Below are positions 53,729 to 63,029 of a stretch of 64,000 nt of DNA, one piece after another. A program made the position numbers and the translations under genes. Within the stretch, counting starts at the first letter, position 1. Each line of letters opens with the position of its first letter. The stretch is from contig NZ_FOSN01000014.1 of NCBI RefSeq assembly GCF_900114285.1, forward strand, positions 1 through 64,000, given 5' to 3'. The notes under the pieces are model-generated. The model ran no database searches. It saw only the letters and a list, made by a program, of their open reading frames with translations, and had not been told where the DNA came from. The DNA comes from Methylocapsa palsarum (lineage in GTDB: Bacteria > Pseudomonadota > Alphaproteobacteria > Rhizobiales > Beijerinckiaceae).

Positions 53729-54019
53729 TCAATTGACGACGTCGAATTGTCCGAGTTCGCCGCTGTGCAGGTACGCCGCAAGCTTTTGAAGCGCGACGAT
53801 GCCAAGGAGCAGGTAATCCGTTTCTCCGGCGCGCGCGGCTTCGAAGATGGACTCGGCCACGTAGCTTCTGAGAGACGCGACTTCAGCTTCGCTGAATGAC
53901 GCCAATTCAGGCTGCAACAGTCCCCAGGCAAGTTCAAAGGCCGCTTTTTGGGGAATTGGCTCCCGGGTCTTGAATTGCTCCTGCGACGGCTGTTCGTTTT
54001 GAGCGACGCTTTGCGACAT
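53729..54019 (-). CDS. Small soluble protein of unknown function
   Basis: A 96-residue, acidic, largely helical protein (FELAWGLLQPELASFSEAEVASLRSYVAESIFEAARAGETDYLLLGIVALQKLAAYL). It has no signal peptide or known motif. The ATG is placed by frame; the upstream region on the minus strand has GGAGACC. It lies between the repeat module and the phytochrome operon, on the operon's strand but 206 bases beyond its end. The coding-like composition makes it a credible gene. Confidence 0.6.
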   Translation of the reverse strand: MSQSVAQNEQPSQEQFKTREPIPQKAAFELAWGLLQPELASFSEAEVASLRSYVAESIFEAARAGETDYLLLGIVALQKLAAYLHSGELGQFDVVN

Positions 54020-54225
54020 GGCGGTCTCCAGGCGCCGGCGAAGGCCGCCGAATACCAGGGCAATTGTCTTCTGAGTCAGCTATAGTATTGAAACAGCTTA
54101 AAGTTTGCCTTGAAAAAGAGCCTCTTCTCATGTCCGGAAGAATCCGGATCGATAAGGGAAATACCTGACATAAAATGAATTGAAATCGTTCGGTTTTCGC
54201 GGCGCTCGGACCAGAGCAAATGAGA

Positions 54226-54894
54226 TCAATAATCGTCCAGCCATCCTTTGTTCAGAGCGTAGCGAAGGAGCTGCACCCGGCTTTCGAAGCCAAGCTTATC
54301 CATGCCGCGCGCCTTATAGGTTTCGACTGTCTTTACGCCCAGACGAAGTTCCGCGGCGACCGCCTTTTGACTGTGCCCCGCCGCGGTCAATCTGAGCACC
54401 TCAACCTCGCGTTCGCTGAGGTCAGCTTCGAGGAAGGGTCCGTCCGCCTTCAGCGGACCGCCGCCGACAACTTTCCCGGCGATCGCGGGGTCTAGGTAAA
54501 CGCCTCCGGCGGCGACGGCTCGAATGGCCCGCACCAGCTCTTCGCTCGCCGAACGTTTCAGGACATAGCCCGCGATCCCCAACACCAGCAGCTGGCGCAG
54601 ATATCCTTTGTCTTCGTGGACAGTCAGCGCGAGAATCTTGGTCTCGGGGCTATTGTCCCGAAGTTGCTCGGCGACTTTCGTGCCATTCAGGCCCGGCATC
54701 GAAATGTCCAAGATAACAATGTCCGGCTTCAGTTCGGTCGCCAGTTTCAGGGCGTTGCGCCCGTCGCAGGCGTCGCCGACGATCGTCATCCCCTCCGCCG
54801 CGCCGATGATCGCCTTGACCCCGGCGAGAACGATCGGATGATCGTCCGCGAGGAATACGCGAAGGGGCTTTGGAAGAGCGCAAGACTCACTCAT
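54226..54894 (-). CDS. NarL/FixJ-type response regulator
   Basis: A 222-residue protein. The receiver domain carries the phospho-Asp in DIVILDISMPG near 56, acidic residues in FLADDHP, and Thr/Lys at TVHED and GYVLKRSA. The LuxR-type DNA-binding domain (LSEREVEVLRLTAAGHSQKAVAAELRLGVKTVETYKARGMDKLG) is at about 157-205. Its start overlaps the bacteriophytochrome stop by four bases, so it is surely the cognate regulator. Its targets are not shown; photosynthesis genes are one reasonable guess. Confidence 0.95.
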   Translation of the reverse strand: MSESCALPKPLRVFLADDHPIVLAGVKAIIGAAEGMTIVGDACDGRNALKLATELKPDIVILDISMPGLNGTKVAEQLRDNSPETKILALTVHEDKGYLRQLLVLGIAGYVLKRSASEELVRAIRAVAAGGVYLDPAIAGKVVGGGPLKADGPFLEADLSEREVEVLRLTAAGHSQKAVAAELRLGVKTVETYKARGMDKLGFESRVQLLRYALNKGWLDDY

Positions 54895-57203
54895 CGTAGC
54901 GGAACGTGGATGATGAGCGTGGTGCCGAAGCCCGGGGCGGCCTCAATTTCCAGCTTGCCGCCGACAAGCGCAAGGCGCTCACGCATCCCAAGCAGTCCGA
55001 GGCGGGACGAAGGAGCCAGTTTTTCGTCGACCTCATCGGATCGGAATCCTTTTCCATCGTCTTCTACGATCAATATGACCTCGTCGAGAGTCGCCTCCAG
55101 GATCACGCCGACCTTCTTCGCCCCGGCATGTCTGGCGACATTTGTAATAGCTTCCTGAAGAATCCTGTACAATGTCGTTTCGATGATGGGAGGCAATCGC
55201 CGGTCGCTCAAGGCCAAATGCAGATCGAATTGCAAATTTGAGCTCTGGGCGCACTCGTCGATAAATTGCTGGACAGCCGTTTGGAGGCCAAGGTCGTCGA
55301 GCGAGGTCGGGCGAATTTCCCAAGCGAGACGATTTACTTCTTGTCCCACGTCGGCGGTCAAACTTTTCAATTGGTCGACCCGGCGCTTCAGATCCGAAGG
55401 CGCGTCGTTGCGCCCCAGGCCGTCGAGATTCCACTGCATGATGGTCAGATATTGCCCAAGGCTGTCGTGTAATTCGCGTGCGATTCTCTGACGTTCAGCT
55501 TCCTGGTTGATGACGGTGCTGCGCAGAACCTGAGACAGTTCCGCTTCCAGAACCGCGCGGCGGTCCGATTCAATCTCGAGCTGACGCCCGGTCACCTCCC
55601 ATTGCCGGATTCGCTCGTCCAGGGCTGCGAGAAGCGCTTCCTGGCGCAATTTTGCCGCCTCCCGCTCACGGGCGAGCTGATCGACCCGGCGAAGTACGAT
55701 TTCGAGCAGAGAGACACGCAAGGTTTGGGCGATCTGGATCGCGACTTTTTCCCATGGCTTGGAGCGCAGCCGCACCTCCTGCCTCCAGGCCTCGAAGCTT
55801 TTTCGTGGTGAGAGGCGTACGCCGTCCGGTTCGCATTCCACCGACTTGTCCGGATTTCCCGCCCAGGTCACGGTGTCTATAATCTCGCGGCGAAACCAGA
55901 TGACATAATCTCGCGGTGATTTTGAAACCGAAAGAGCGATTATCCCGCTTGCGACGTCGGCGAAATCGACGGCCGGCCGATAGATGAGAGGGAGCGCGTC
56001 TGTATGAAAAACGCCTTCGGCGGCCGTTTCATTCAGCCAATCGACGAGTCCTCCCGCTTGCGTCGCATTGGGGGTGCGGCCGAGGCTCGTAAAATTGCCG
56101 TCAAGCCAGAGCCCAAGACCGTCTGCGTCGATGATCTCCAGGAGATTCGGCCGCAACCGAGCCAGGCTGTCGGCGAGTTCCTCCTCGCCGGAAAGCTGGG
56201 TCAACAAATCGTCCTGAATGGCTTTCGAACGGGTTCGATCCTGAAGTTCGTCCGCCGTGATTTTGGTTTCAAGCAGAAAGGACGCCATCTGACTGAACAA
56301 TTCGAGGGCGACTCTCAGGCGATGGGGCACATAGCGCGGCCTTCTTGAATGACAGGCGATCAGGCCCCATAGTTTGCCATCCAGAATGATCGAGAGCGAC
56401 ATCGTCGCGGCGACGCTCATATTGGCCAGATATTCGAGGTGGATCGGGGACACGCTCCGCAGCATGCTCTGGCTGAGATCGAGCGGGCGCTCAAGGCGCG
56501 CGATGGGCGGCGACAGCGGAGCAGGCTGGTAGGTGGTGTCCGCGATCAGGCGAATCCAATTGCGCATGTAGAGTTCGCGCGCCTGTTTCGGGATGTCGGA
56601 CGCCGGATAATGCAGACCAAGAAAAGGCGAGAGGTCGGAATCTTTCGCTTCGGCGTCGACAGCGCCGCTGCCGTCAGGCAAAAATCGATAGACCATCACC
56701 CGGTCAAATTTTGAGGCGGCGCGAACCTCCTCCGCCACCAACTTGCAGAATTTTTCTACAGACGCCGCCTGCTGAATGTTGCGCACCATCGTTTGAACAA
56801 GCGCGAGGGGATCATCGAGGCAATCTTCCCAGATCGGCTCCAGTTCAAGAATCAGCAGCCCGTCGCTGAGATGTATGGTCGCGTCGACGTCGCCGTTGCC
56901 GCCCTTCGCCTTCATATGGAAAGCGTGAAGCGGACGGAGCATGGAGCTTTCCGTCGCGACGAGTTCGCGAAGGCGGTCAGCATGAGTCTGGGGCAACCAA
57001 TCCGCCGCCGCCCGGCCGATCAACTCGCCCGGCGCCAGCCCGAGCAATTGATCCGTTGCGCCGCCGGCCTGGACCACGTCGAGTTTTTCGGGATCGAGCG
57101 CCAGCAGGGCGCCATGCGGCTGGATTGACCCAGGAATGTGGATCGGCTCACGGTCGCAATTGGTCAGATCTGCGGCGCCGAACGCAGGAACCTCGCCGCT
57201 CAT
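54891..57203 (-). CDS. bphP: Bacteriophytochrome sensor histidine kinase (NarL-partner type)
   Basis: 770 residues: PAS (about 1-120) with the biliverdin Cys16 in LTNCDREPIHIPGSIQPHG, and GAF (about 140-320) with SPFLGLHYPASDIPKQAR. PHY (about 330-510) has the tongue motif SPRKSFEAW. A coiled linker follows, then HisKA_3 with QRIARELHDSLGQ near 580 and HATPase with DDGKGF near 725. It should be a red/far-red switch. The output is a DesK/NarX-type kinase rather than the common HisKA type, or the PpsR-binding output of Bradyrhizobium BphP. It is operonic with its regulator; heme oxygenase lies 119 bases upstream. Confidence 0.96.
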   Translation of the reverse strand: MSGEVPAFGAADLTNCDREPIHIPGSIQPHGALLALDPEKLDVVQAGGATDQLLGLAPGELIGRAAADWLPQTHADRLRELVATESSMLRPLHAFHMKAKGGNGDVDATIHLSDGLLILELEPIWEDCLDDPLALVQTMVRNIQQAASVEKFCKLVAEEVRAASKFDRVMVYRFLPDGSGAVDAEAKDSDLSPFLGLHYPASDIPKQARELYMRNWIRLIADTTYQPAPLSPPIARLERPLDLSQSMLRSVSPIHLEYLANMSVAATMSLSIILDGKLWGLIACHSRRPRYVPHRLRVALELFSQMASFLLETKITADELQDRTRSKAIQDDLLTQLSGEEELADSLARLRPNLLEIIDADGLGLWLDGNFTSLGRTPNATQAGGLVDWLNETAAEGVFHTDALPLIYRPAVDFADVASGIIALSVSKSPRDYVIWFRREIIDTVTWAGNPDKSVECEPDGVRLSPRKSFEAWRQEVRLRSKPWEKVAIQIAQTLRVSLLEIVLRRVDQLAREREAAKLRQEALLAALDERIRQWEVTGRQLEIESDRRAVLEAELSQVLRSTVINQEAERQRIARELHDSLGQYLTIMQWNLDGLGRNDAPSDLKRRVDQLKSLTADVGQEVNRLAWEIRPTSLDDLGLQTAVQQFIDECAQSSNLQFDLHLALSDRRLPPIIETTLYRILQEAITNVARHAGAKKVGVILEATLDEVILIVEDDGKGFRSDEVDEKLAPSSRLGLLGMRERLALVGGKLEIEAAPGFGTTLIIHVPLR

Positions 57204-57322
57204 TCCCGCTCCTCTGCTGGGCTCCCGGACGAAGGGGCGCGCCGATGGTCATCATACCATTGAGAATACATGCTGTCTTGCCGCTCAGAACGCCGCCTCG
57301 CGGGCGCTGCGCGCCACGAGGT

Positions 57323-57979
57323 TCAAGGCGTCGCGAAACATCTGAATGCGGCGCAAGCCGCGGCGCAGGCGTCGGCTATCGCGCTCTCGTCATTGTCAAT
57401 CTGGGAGAGCGCGGCTTTAAAGCTTCCCCAGAAATTTTCGTCCCGGCCGTGCCGCAGGAAGCGCGTGGCGATGCGGACCTCAGGATCTTTCGCCGATTCC
57501 ATCGTCTTGAGAATGAGCCCCGCTCCGAGGCGGCTGCCTTCAAGAACATAGGCCCAGCCGAGAATCGCGCCCGCTCCGGCGTCGATCCGCTGGCCGCCGG
57601 CCGCGAGATAGGGCGCAACTGGCGCGCTCAAGCCCGCGAACGCATCCAGATCCTCCATGTCCCGGGCGAGGGCGAAACGCCGCCGCCGCTGGTCCCAATC
57701 CGGCAAAAGCCGTTGCACGCCCGCAGTCTCCAGCGCCGATTCGATCGCGGCGCAAGGCCAGTTCATCCGCAGATACCGGACGTAGCATGCCCGCTCCAGA
57801 AGAGCAGAAGGGCTCAGGTTCGAATCCAAAGCTTTGTGCAGGAGTCGCGTCTCGCTCCGAAGACGGGCATGGGCCAAGCCCCGCGCTGAAGGATGACCCG
57901 GCGTATCGCCTGCGTGTGCGGCCGACGAAAAATTCGGCCCGATGTCACGATGTCCCGAAAGATCTTCCTTTGGCGGCAT
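57323..57979 (-). CDS. bphO: Biliverdin-producing heme oxygenase
   Basis: About 218 residues from ATG 57979. The heme-ligand His is in the ARLRSETRLLHKALD segment near 37, the family pattern. IDAGAGAILGWAYVLEGSRLGAGLI near 130 forms the distal helix region. It opens heme to biliverdin, the chromophore of the adjacent bacteriophytochrome, and precedes it on the same strand. The open frame extends to 58141 but overlaps the DUF2177 gene and has an unlikely basic N-terminus. Confidence 0.9.
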   Translation of the reverse strand: MPPKEDLSGHRDIGPNFSSAAHAGDTPGHPSARGLAHARLRSETRLLHKALDSNLSPSALLERACYVRYLRMNWPCAAIESALETAGVQRLLPDWDQRRRRFALARDMEDLDAFAGLSAPVAPYLAAGGQRIDAGAGAILGWAYVLEGSRLGAGLILKTMESAKDPEVRIATRFLRHGRDENFWGSFKAALSQIDNDESAIADACAAACAAFRCFATP

Positions 57980-58073
57980 AAGCGTTCGCTGTAATTCGAC
58001 GTTGCGATCTCCAGCGAATATGCCCTGCTTCCTCCCGGCGCGCCAGAGCGGTCGAAAAAGCCTCAGCGATCGC

Positions 58074-58472
58074 CTAAAACCTGCTGGCGACGAGGAAGCC
58101 CGCCGTCGCGGCGACAGCCGTCGCGCAGACTCCCCAGGCAAGGTCTATGACGCTGATCAGCGCCGGCCAATTGGTCAGCGTCGCGAGATTCGTGAAATCA
58201 TACGTGCCGTAGGCGACCAGCCCGAGCAATGCTCCAAGTCCGAGCGCTGTCGCCCATGAACCGCTCGAAAGGGCGGGGATGAGGACCAACACAACCACTC
58301 CGGCGACATAGACAAGATAAAAGACGGCCGCCACAGCGAGCTTCGGTTCAGGGGCAAGAAGTTCGCCGAGCATGGGACGGTAGAGGCGGGGAGCCGCGAT
58401 CGAGAGCCAGATGAAATCGAGGACGAAAAACGCCGCGGCCGTGGCGATGTAGCCGATCAGAATTCTTGCCAT
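58074..58472 (-). CDS. DUF2177 family membrane protein
   Basis: A 132-residue protein with about four helices. The family pattern has FFVLDFIWLSIAAPRLYRPMLGELL at the start, then GTYDFTNLATLTNWPALISVIDLAWG near 90. Function unknown. DUF2177 proteins are often encoded beside the FAD-oxidoreductase/DUF1365/CFA-synthase genes that occur here on the other strand, within 165 bases. It may belong to the same response. Confidence 0.88.
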   Translation of the reverse strand: MARILIGYIATAAAFFVLDFIWLSIAAPRLYRPMLGELLAPEPKLAVAAVFYLVYVAGVVVLVLIPALSSGSWATALGLGALLGLVAYGTYDFTNLATLTNWPALISVIDLAWGVCATAVAATAGFLVASRF

Positions 58473-58515
58473 GCCGCTCTCTTGCTACGCTAGGAAGAAC
58501 TTCGTTAAGCATGGA

Positions 58516-58544
58516 ATCTACGCTTCGCATCGCCGTTTGGATCA
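58516..58544 (-). promoter_or_regulatory. Possible sigma-E (ChrR-type) promoter for the DUF2177 gene
   Basis: Minus strand TGATCC (58544-58539) is followed after 18 bases by TAGAT (58520-58516), close to the TGATCC / TAAGA elements of Rhodobacter RpoE promoters. It lies about 45-70 bases upstream of the DUF2177 start. No equally good match was found before the plus-strand FAD gene. Based on two short elements only. Confidence 0.3.
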
Positions 58545-58635
58545 TGAGCGCCGATTTTTTTTGACGCGCCGTCATCCGATGGCTGATCGCCGCCGTAGAT
58601 ATGGCTTGAGCGATCAGAACCGGGTGAATTGAAAT

Positions 58636-59985
58636 ATGGCGTCTCCCTCCGCGTCGCCGAACGATGAAGTCGCTGTGATTGGAAGTGGAATCGCGGGGCT
58701 TTCGGCGGCCTGGCTCTTGAGCCGCAGCCGCCGGGTCGCGCTGTTCGAAAAAGAGCAGCGGCCCGGCGGCCACTCCAATACAATCGAGATTGTGGGGCGG
58801 GGCGGTTTACTTCCGGTCGACACCGGATTTATGGTTTTCAACGAAGTGAATTACCCGAACCTCACGGCCCTTTTTCGTCATCTGGGCGTGACGACGAAAG
58901 CATCCGACATGTCTTTCGCGGCCTCTCTCGATGGCGGAAGCTTCGAATATTCGTCGCTCGATTTCGACGGCGTGCCCCGAATCTCCGGCAATATGATCCG
59001 GCCTCGATTTTGGTCGATGATAAGCGGAATATTGAGGTTCTATCGCGAAGCGCCGCTGCTGCTGGATAGTTCCGCAATCGACGGCGTGAGTCTTGGCGAT
59101 TACCTCGACCGGGCCGGCTATTCTCGGGCCCTCATCCAGGACCATATCCTTCCCATGAGCGCGGCGATCTGGTCGGCCTCAGCGACGGACATCGCGAATT
59201 ATCCGCTCAACACGTTCCTTCGCTTTTTTGTCAGCCATAGGCTCATGTCGATCCGTGATCGCCTGCAATGGCTCACAGTCGAAGGAGGCAGCCGGGATTA
59301 TGTGCGCCGCATGACGGGAGCGATGGGCGCATCGATGCGTCTTGGACTCGCTGTGAAGCGAATATACAGAAAAGACGGTTGCGTCATCGTCCAGGACGTC
59401 TCGGGTGGCGAGCGGCGGTTTTCGCATGTTGTGATCGCGACGCATGCCGATCAGGCGCTTGGATTGCTTGGCGACGCGGATCCCGACGAGCGGCGCCTCC
59501 TCGGCGCATTCAAATATGCGACAAACAGAACTCTCCTGCATTCGGATCCATCCTTGATGCCGCGCCGACGGCGGGTCTGGTCAAGCTGGAATTTTCTGCA
59601 ACCGAAAGGCCCAGACGACAGGCCTGCGCCTTGCGTCACCTATTGGATGAACAAGCTGCAAAGTCTTGATCCATCTGTTCCATTGTTTGTGACTCTCAAT
59701 CCTGCGCACGAGCCGGATCCGAAGAAAATCGTCAGAGAACTCACTTACGAACACCCTCAATTCGACCAGGCAGCACTCCGAGCGCAATCGGATCTGTGGA
59801 CGTTGCAGGGTCGACGCAACACCTGGTTTTGCGGCAGCTATTTCGGTTATGGATTTCACGAGGACGCGCTCCAGGCAGGACTTGCGGCGGCGGAAGAGAT
59901 TGGGGAGGCGAGGCGCCCCTGGACGGTCCCGAATGAAAGCGGCCGGATCGCGATCCGGTCGCGCGCTCTGGCGCCCGCCGCATGA
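58636..59985 (+). CDS. FAD/NAD(P)-binding oxidoreductase (amine-oxidase fold)
   Basis: A 449-residue flavoprotein. The FAD motif is VAVIGSGIAGLSAAWLLSRSRRVALFEKEQRPGGHSNT near 12, and PVDTGFMVFNEVNYPNLTALF near 60 is typical of this group. The C-terminal FAD segment is NTWFCGSYFGYGFHEDALQAGLAAAEEI near 395. It is coupled to DUF1365 (four-base overlap) and followed by a CFA-synthase-like gene. In Rhodobacter the equivalent trio is induced by singlet oxygen and tied to fatty-acid modification. Confidence 0.9.
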   Translation: MASPSASPNDEVAVIGSGIAGLSAAWLLSRSRRVALFEKEQRPGGHSNTIEIVGRGGLLPVDTGFMVFNEVNYPNLTALFRHLGVTTKASDMSFAASLDGGSFEYSSLDFDGVPRISGNMIRPRFWSMISGILRFYREAPLLLDSSAIDGVSLGDYLDRAGYSRALIQDHILPMSAAIWSASATDIANYPLNTFLRFFVSHRLMSIRDRLQWLTVEGGSRDYVRRMTGAMGASMRLGLAVKRIYRKDGCVIVQDVSGGERRFSHVVIATHADQALGLLGDADPDERRLLGAFKYATNRTLLHSDPSLMPRRRRVWSSWNFLQPKGPDDRPAPCVTYWMNKLQSLDPSVPLFVTLNPAHEPDPKKIVRELTYEHPQFDQAALRAQSDLWTLQGRRNTWFCGSYFGYGFHEDALQAGLAAAEEIGEARRPWTVPNESGRIAIRSRALAPAA

Positions 59986-60773
59986 GCCTGCAGTCCGCAC
60001 TTTACGCCGGGCATGTTGTCCACCGAAGGTTTCGACCGCGGAGTCACGGCTTGCGCTATAGCGTGTTTTCTTTATTGCTCGACCTCGACGAGCTGCCCGA
60101 CCTCGATCGCAAGCTTCGACTCTTCGCCTACAACGGCTGGGGACTGTTCAGCTTTCGCGACTCGGACCATGGCGAGGGTATTGGATCTCTTCGGCATTGG
60201 GTTGAGCGCTGCCTCGCAAAAGCCGATATAAACCTCGACGGCGGCGCCATCCGCGTGCTCTGTTATCCGCGTATTCTCGGATATGCGTTCAATCCGCTGA
60301 CGGTCATTTTTTGTCACTCCCGGGACAGCGCCCTCAAGGCGATCTTGTATGAGGTGAGCAATACGCATGGCGAGCGACATACTTACGTGATGCCGGTCGG
60401 AGCAGGAGACGCGCCGATCGTCCGCCAATCCTGCCGCAAGGAATTCTTTGTCTCGCCATTCATCCCGATGAACTGCGTTTACGATTTCAAGGTTCTGCCG
60501 CCTTGCGAACGCGCTTCGATTCTGATCGAGGAACAGGATGAGGGAGGACCTCTGCTCGTCGCGGCATTCTCTGGCGTTCGCCGCCCGCTTACCGACGCGG
60601 CCTTGCTCCGCGCGTTTTTCACCTACCCTCTGATGACGATCAAAGTCGTCGCCGCTATCCATTTCGAAGCGTTGCGTCTGCTCTTCAAGAAAACCCCTGC
60701 GTATTCTCATACGCGCGCGAAGCAACGGTTCGCCGTCAGCGTCGGCTCGCCTTCAACTTCCAACAAGGCGTAG
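59982..60773 (+). CDS. DUF1365 family protein
   Basis: A 263-residue protein. Family markers are YAGHVVHRRFRPRSHGLRYSVFSLLLDLDEL at the start, then VLCYPRILGYAFNPLTVIFCHSR near 92 and HTYVMPVGAGDAP near 128, with KEFFVSPFIPMNCVYDF. Function unknown. It is always found with the neighbouring flavoprotein and CFA-like methyltransferase, with which it forms a three-gene unit (overlap before, 7-base gap after). Confidence 0.92.
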   Translation: MSLQSALYAGHVVHRRFRPRSHGLRYSVFSLLLDLDELPDLDRKLRLFAYNGWGLFSFRDSDHGEGIGSLRHWVERCLAKADINLDGGAIRVLCYPRILGYAFNPLTVIFCHSRDSALKAILYEVSNTHGERHTYVMPVGAGDAPIVRQSCRKEFFVSPFIPMNCVYDFKVLPPCERASILIEEQDEGGPLLVAAFSGVRRPLTDAALLRAFFTYPLMTIKVVAAIHFEALRLLFKKTPAYSHTRAKQRFAVSVGSPSTSNKA

Positions 60774-60780
60774 ACTCATA

Positions 60781-61998
60781 ATGAACGAACTCAATCGCCC
60801 CGACGCGTTTCGTCTCCCTAAAAAGCGTTCCGCCTGGGCGAAGGCGTTGCTTTCCCCGATGGAACGGCGTCTGCCCGGAGACCTCACGCTTATTTTGCCG
60901 GGGGAGAGGCGCCTCACTCTGAGGGCCGAGCGGCCCGGCCCGCCGGTGACGCTGGAGATACGCCGAACCAAGGCCTTGTGGCGCTCGATTTTCGGGGGTG
61001 AACTCGGGCTCGCCGAATCTTACATGGAGGCGGACTGGGACGCCTCCGACCTCGTCGCATTGATGCAAATGGCTCTCAAGGCCAAAGCAAAACTCGAACA
61101 CGTCGTCCGGGCTTATGCCCACGTCGATTTCTTGAATCGCGCGCGCTCGCCGCGCCGGCCAAATACAAAGGCGCAAGCGCCTGAAAATATTTCCTATCAT
61201 TATGATCTCGGCAATTCATTTTATGAAAAATGGCTTGACGAGACGATGACCTATTCCTCGGCGCTGTTTACGCGTCCGGAGCTTTCGCTCGCCGAAGCCC
61301 AAAGGGAAAAATATCGCCGCATCGCCGCCAGCATTGATCTTCAGCCGAATGATCGCGTGCTGGAAATCGGATGCGGTTGGGGCGGCTTCCTGGAATACGC
61401 CGCCGGGGATATTGGCTGCAGGGTGACCGGGATAACTCTTTCGGCGGAGCAGGCCCGGTTCGCGCAGGCCCGCATCGAAAGAGCCGGGTTGTCGGAGCGC
61501 GCCGCAATCCGCCTCGTGGATTACCGCGACGTCGAGGGAACCTATGACAAGATCGTTTCGATCGAGATGTTCGAAGCCGTCGGTGAGGAATATTGGCCGA
61601 CGTTTTTCGACGTCGTCCGTAATCGTCTTTCTCCCGGTGGGCGCGCGGCGCTGCAGGTGATCACGATCTCGGAGCGCCTGTTCGAGCGCTACCGGAGGCG
61701 AATCGACTTCATACAACGATATATTTTTCCCGGCGGCGTGTTGCCTTCGCCGAACGCCCTGAGCGCGGCCATCGCAACCGCGGGTCTTCGTCTCGAAGAC
61801 GGCTTTTTCTTCGGTGAAAGTTACGCCGCCACGCTGCGGTTGTGGGACGGCGCATTTCGCAAGGCCTGGTCCGAAATTGCGCGTGAGGGGTTCGATGAGC
61901 GCTTTTTTCGGATGTGGACCTATTATCTCGCGTATTGCGAGGCGGGATTTCGCATGAACCTCGTTGATGTCGGGCAATTCGTCATCGCGCGAGATTGA
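60781..61998 (+). CDS. Cyclopropane-fatty-acyl-phospholipid synthase family methyltransferase
   Basis: A 405-residue SAM-dependent enzyme. The region before the catalytic domain matches the CFA N-domain (GELGLAESYMEADWDASDLVALM). NISYHYDLGNSFYEKWLDETMTYSSALF near 139 and the SAM motif VLEIGCGWGGFLEYAA near 195 follow. The C-terminal YLAYCEAGFRMNLVDVGQFV is typical. It modifies unsaturated membrane acyl chains by adding a methylene or methyl group. Position suggests the singlet-oxygen-linked group rather than the housekeeping cfa. Confidence 0.93.
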   Translation: MNELNRPDAFRLPKKRSAWAKALLSPMERRLPGDLTLILPGERRLTLRAERPGPPVTLEIRRTKALWRSIFGGELGLAESYMEADWDASDLVALMQMALKAKAKLEHVVRAYAHVDFLNRARSPRRPNTKAQAPENISYHYDLGNSFYEKWLDETMTYSSALFTRPELSLAEAQREKYRRIAASIDLQPNDRVLEIGCGWGGFLEYAAGDIGCRVTGITLSAEQARFAQARIERAGLSERAAIRLVDYRDVEGTYDKIVSIEMFEAVGEEYWPTFFDVVRNRLSPGGRAALQVITISERLFERYRRRIDFIQRYIFPGGVLPSPNALSAAIATAGLRLEDGFFFGESYAATLRLWDGAFRKAWSEIAREGFDERFFRMWTYYLAYCEAGFRMNLVDVGQFVIARD

Positions 61999-62025
61999 TA
62001 CAGGGGTTAACGGCCTTCCGCTACG

Positions 62026-62826
62026 CTAACCTTCTTGCGCTGGCAGCATTCGCCGGCTCAGGGCGAAATAAGCAGAATATGGCATGAGTCGCAGCAGCTT
62101 CATCGCTAGCGCCATGCGCCAGGGGAAAACAATCTCGAATGCGCCGCGATCAAGACCACGCATGATATGATCGGCGGCTTCCTCGCTTGAAATGAGGAAT
62201 GGCATCGGGAAATCGTTGCGGCGCGTCAGAGGCGTATCGACGAATCCGGGGTTGATCAACGCGAGACGAACGCCCGCCTGATCGAGTTCGGGCTTCAGCG
62301 CTTCGCACATGTTGATGAGGGCCGCCTTGGTGGCGCCGTACGCCGCCGCGGTCGGCAGGCCGCGATATCCCGCGACGGACGAAACGACAGCGATCGTGCC
62401 GGCGCGGCGTCCGATAAAGCCCGGAAGAATTTCCGCGAGACAATGGACGGTCCCCATCAGATTGACATCGATCAGCGACCTGAAGACGCTGACATCGAAG
62501 TCTTTGGCCGATAAAGGCTGATGCGTCCCCGCGTTCAGAATCGCGAGATCCAGCGGTCCGATGGCCTGTTCGATCCGGTCAATTGCGGCTTTCACTGATG
62601 CGGCGTCCGCGACGTCGAGCGTCACGGGGAAGATTGAGCCGGGCAGGCCCTCAGCTTCAGCCGCGAGCGACTCCAGATCCGTTCCGGTGCGTGCGCTCGC
62701 GGCCACCGTATGGCCTCTCGCCGCGAGGCGCAGCGCGAGCGCGCGCCCGATTCCTTTTCCGGCTCCGGTCACCCATACGGCGCCAGGCTTCGTTGGGGTG
62801 TGGGATAAGGGGTCACGCTTCGCCAT
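62026..62826 (-). CDS. Short-chain dehydrogenase/reductase
   Basis: A 266-residue SDR. The nucleotide motif is VTGAGKGIGRALALRLAARG near 19, then LAILNAGTH, SSVAGYRGLPTAAAYGATKAALI with the YxxxK pair near 156, and NPGFVDTPLT. The substrate is unknown. It converges on the CFA-like gene. An SDR gene accompanies the same set in Rhodobacter, so it may be part of the same response. Confidence 0.92.
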   Translation of the reverse strand: MAKRDPLSHTPTKPGAVWVTGAGKGIGRALALRLAARGHTVAASARTGTDLESLAAEAEGLPGSIFPVTLDVADAASVKAAIDRIEQAIGPLDLAILNAGTHQPLSAKDFDVSVFRSLIDVNLMGTVHCLAEILPGFIGRRAGTIAVVSSVAGYRGLPTAAAYGATKAALINMCEALKPELDQAGVRLALINPGFVDTPLTRRNDFPMPFLISSEEAADHIMRGLDRGAFEIVFPWRMALAMKLLRLMPYSAYFALSRRMLPAQEG

Positions 62827-63029
62827 GAACTCTCACGCATCGCCTTCTTCGCATTGGGGCCGCTCTCGCCCCATCGCGTCCGGGTTGGTCTCCGGACGAA
62901 GGTGATATGGGCTGGTTGAGGCTATTGCGCCAGAACCATTCCACAGATTTCGCTCACGACTAAGAACGGGATGCGTTTGATGCAGGTCAGCGAGCGCCCG
63001 CCTCGCGGATGGCGGCCGCGATATCGCGA

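Noticed and set aside
57811-57830. tRNA-like T-loop sequence (GGTTCGAATCC)
   Set aside because: It lies within the heme oxygenase coding region and no cloverleaf could be built around it.
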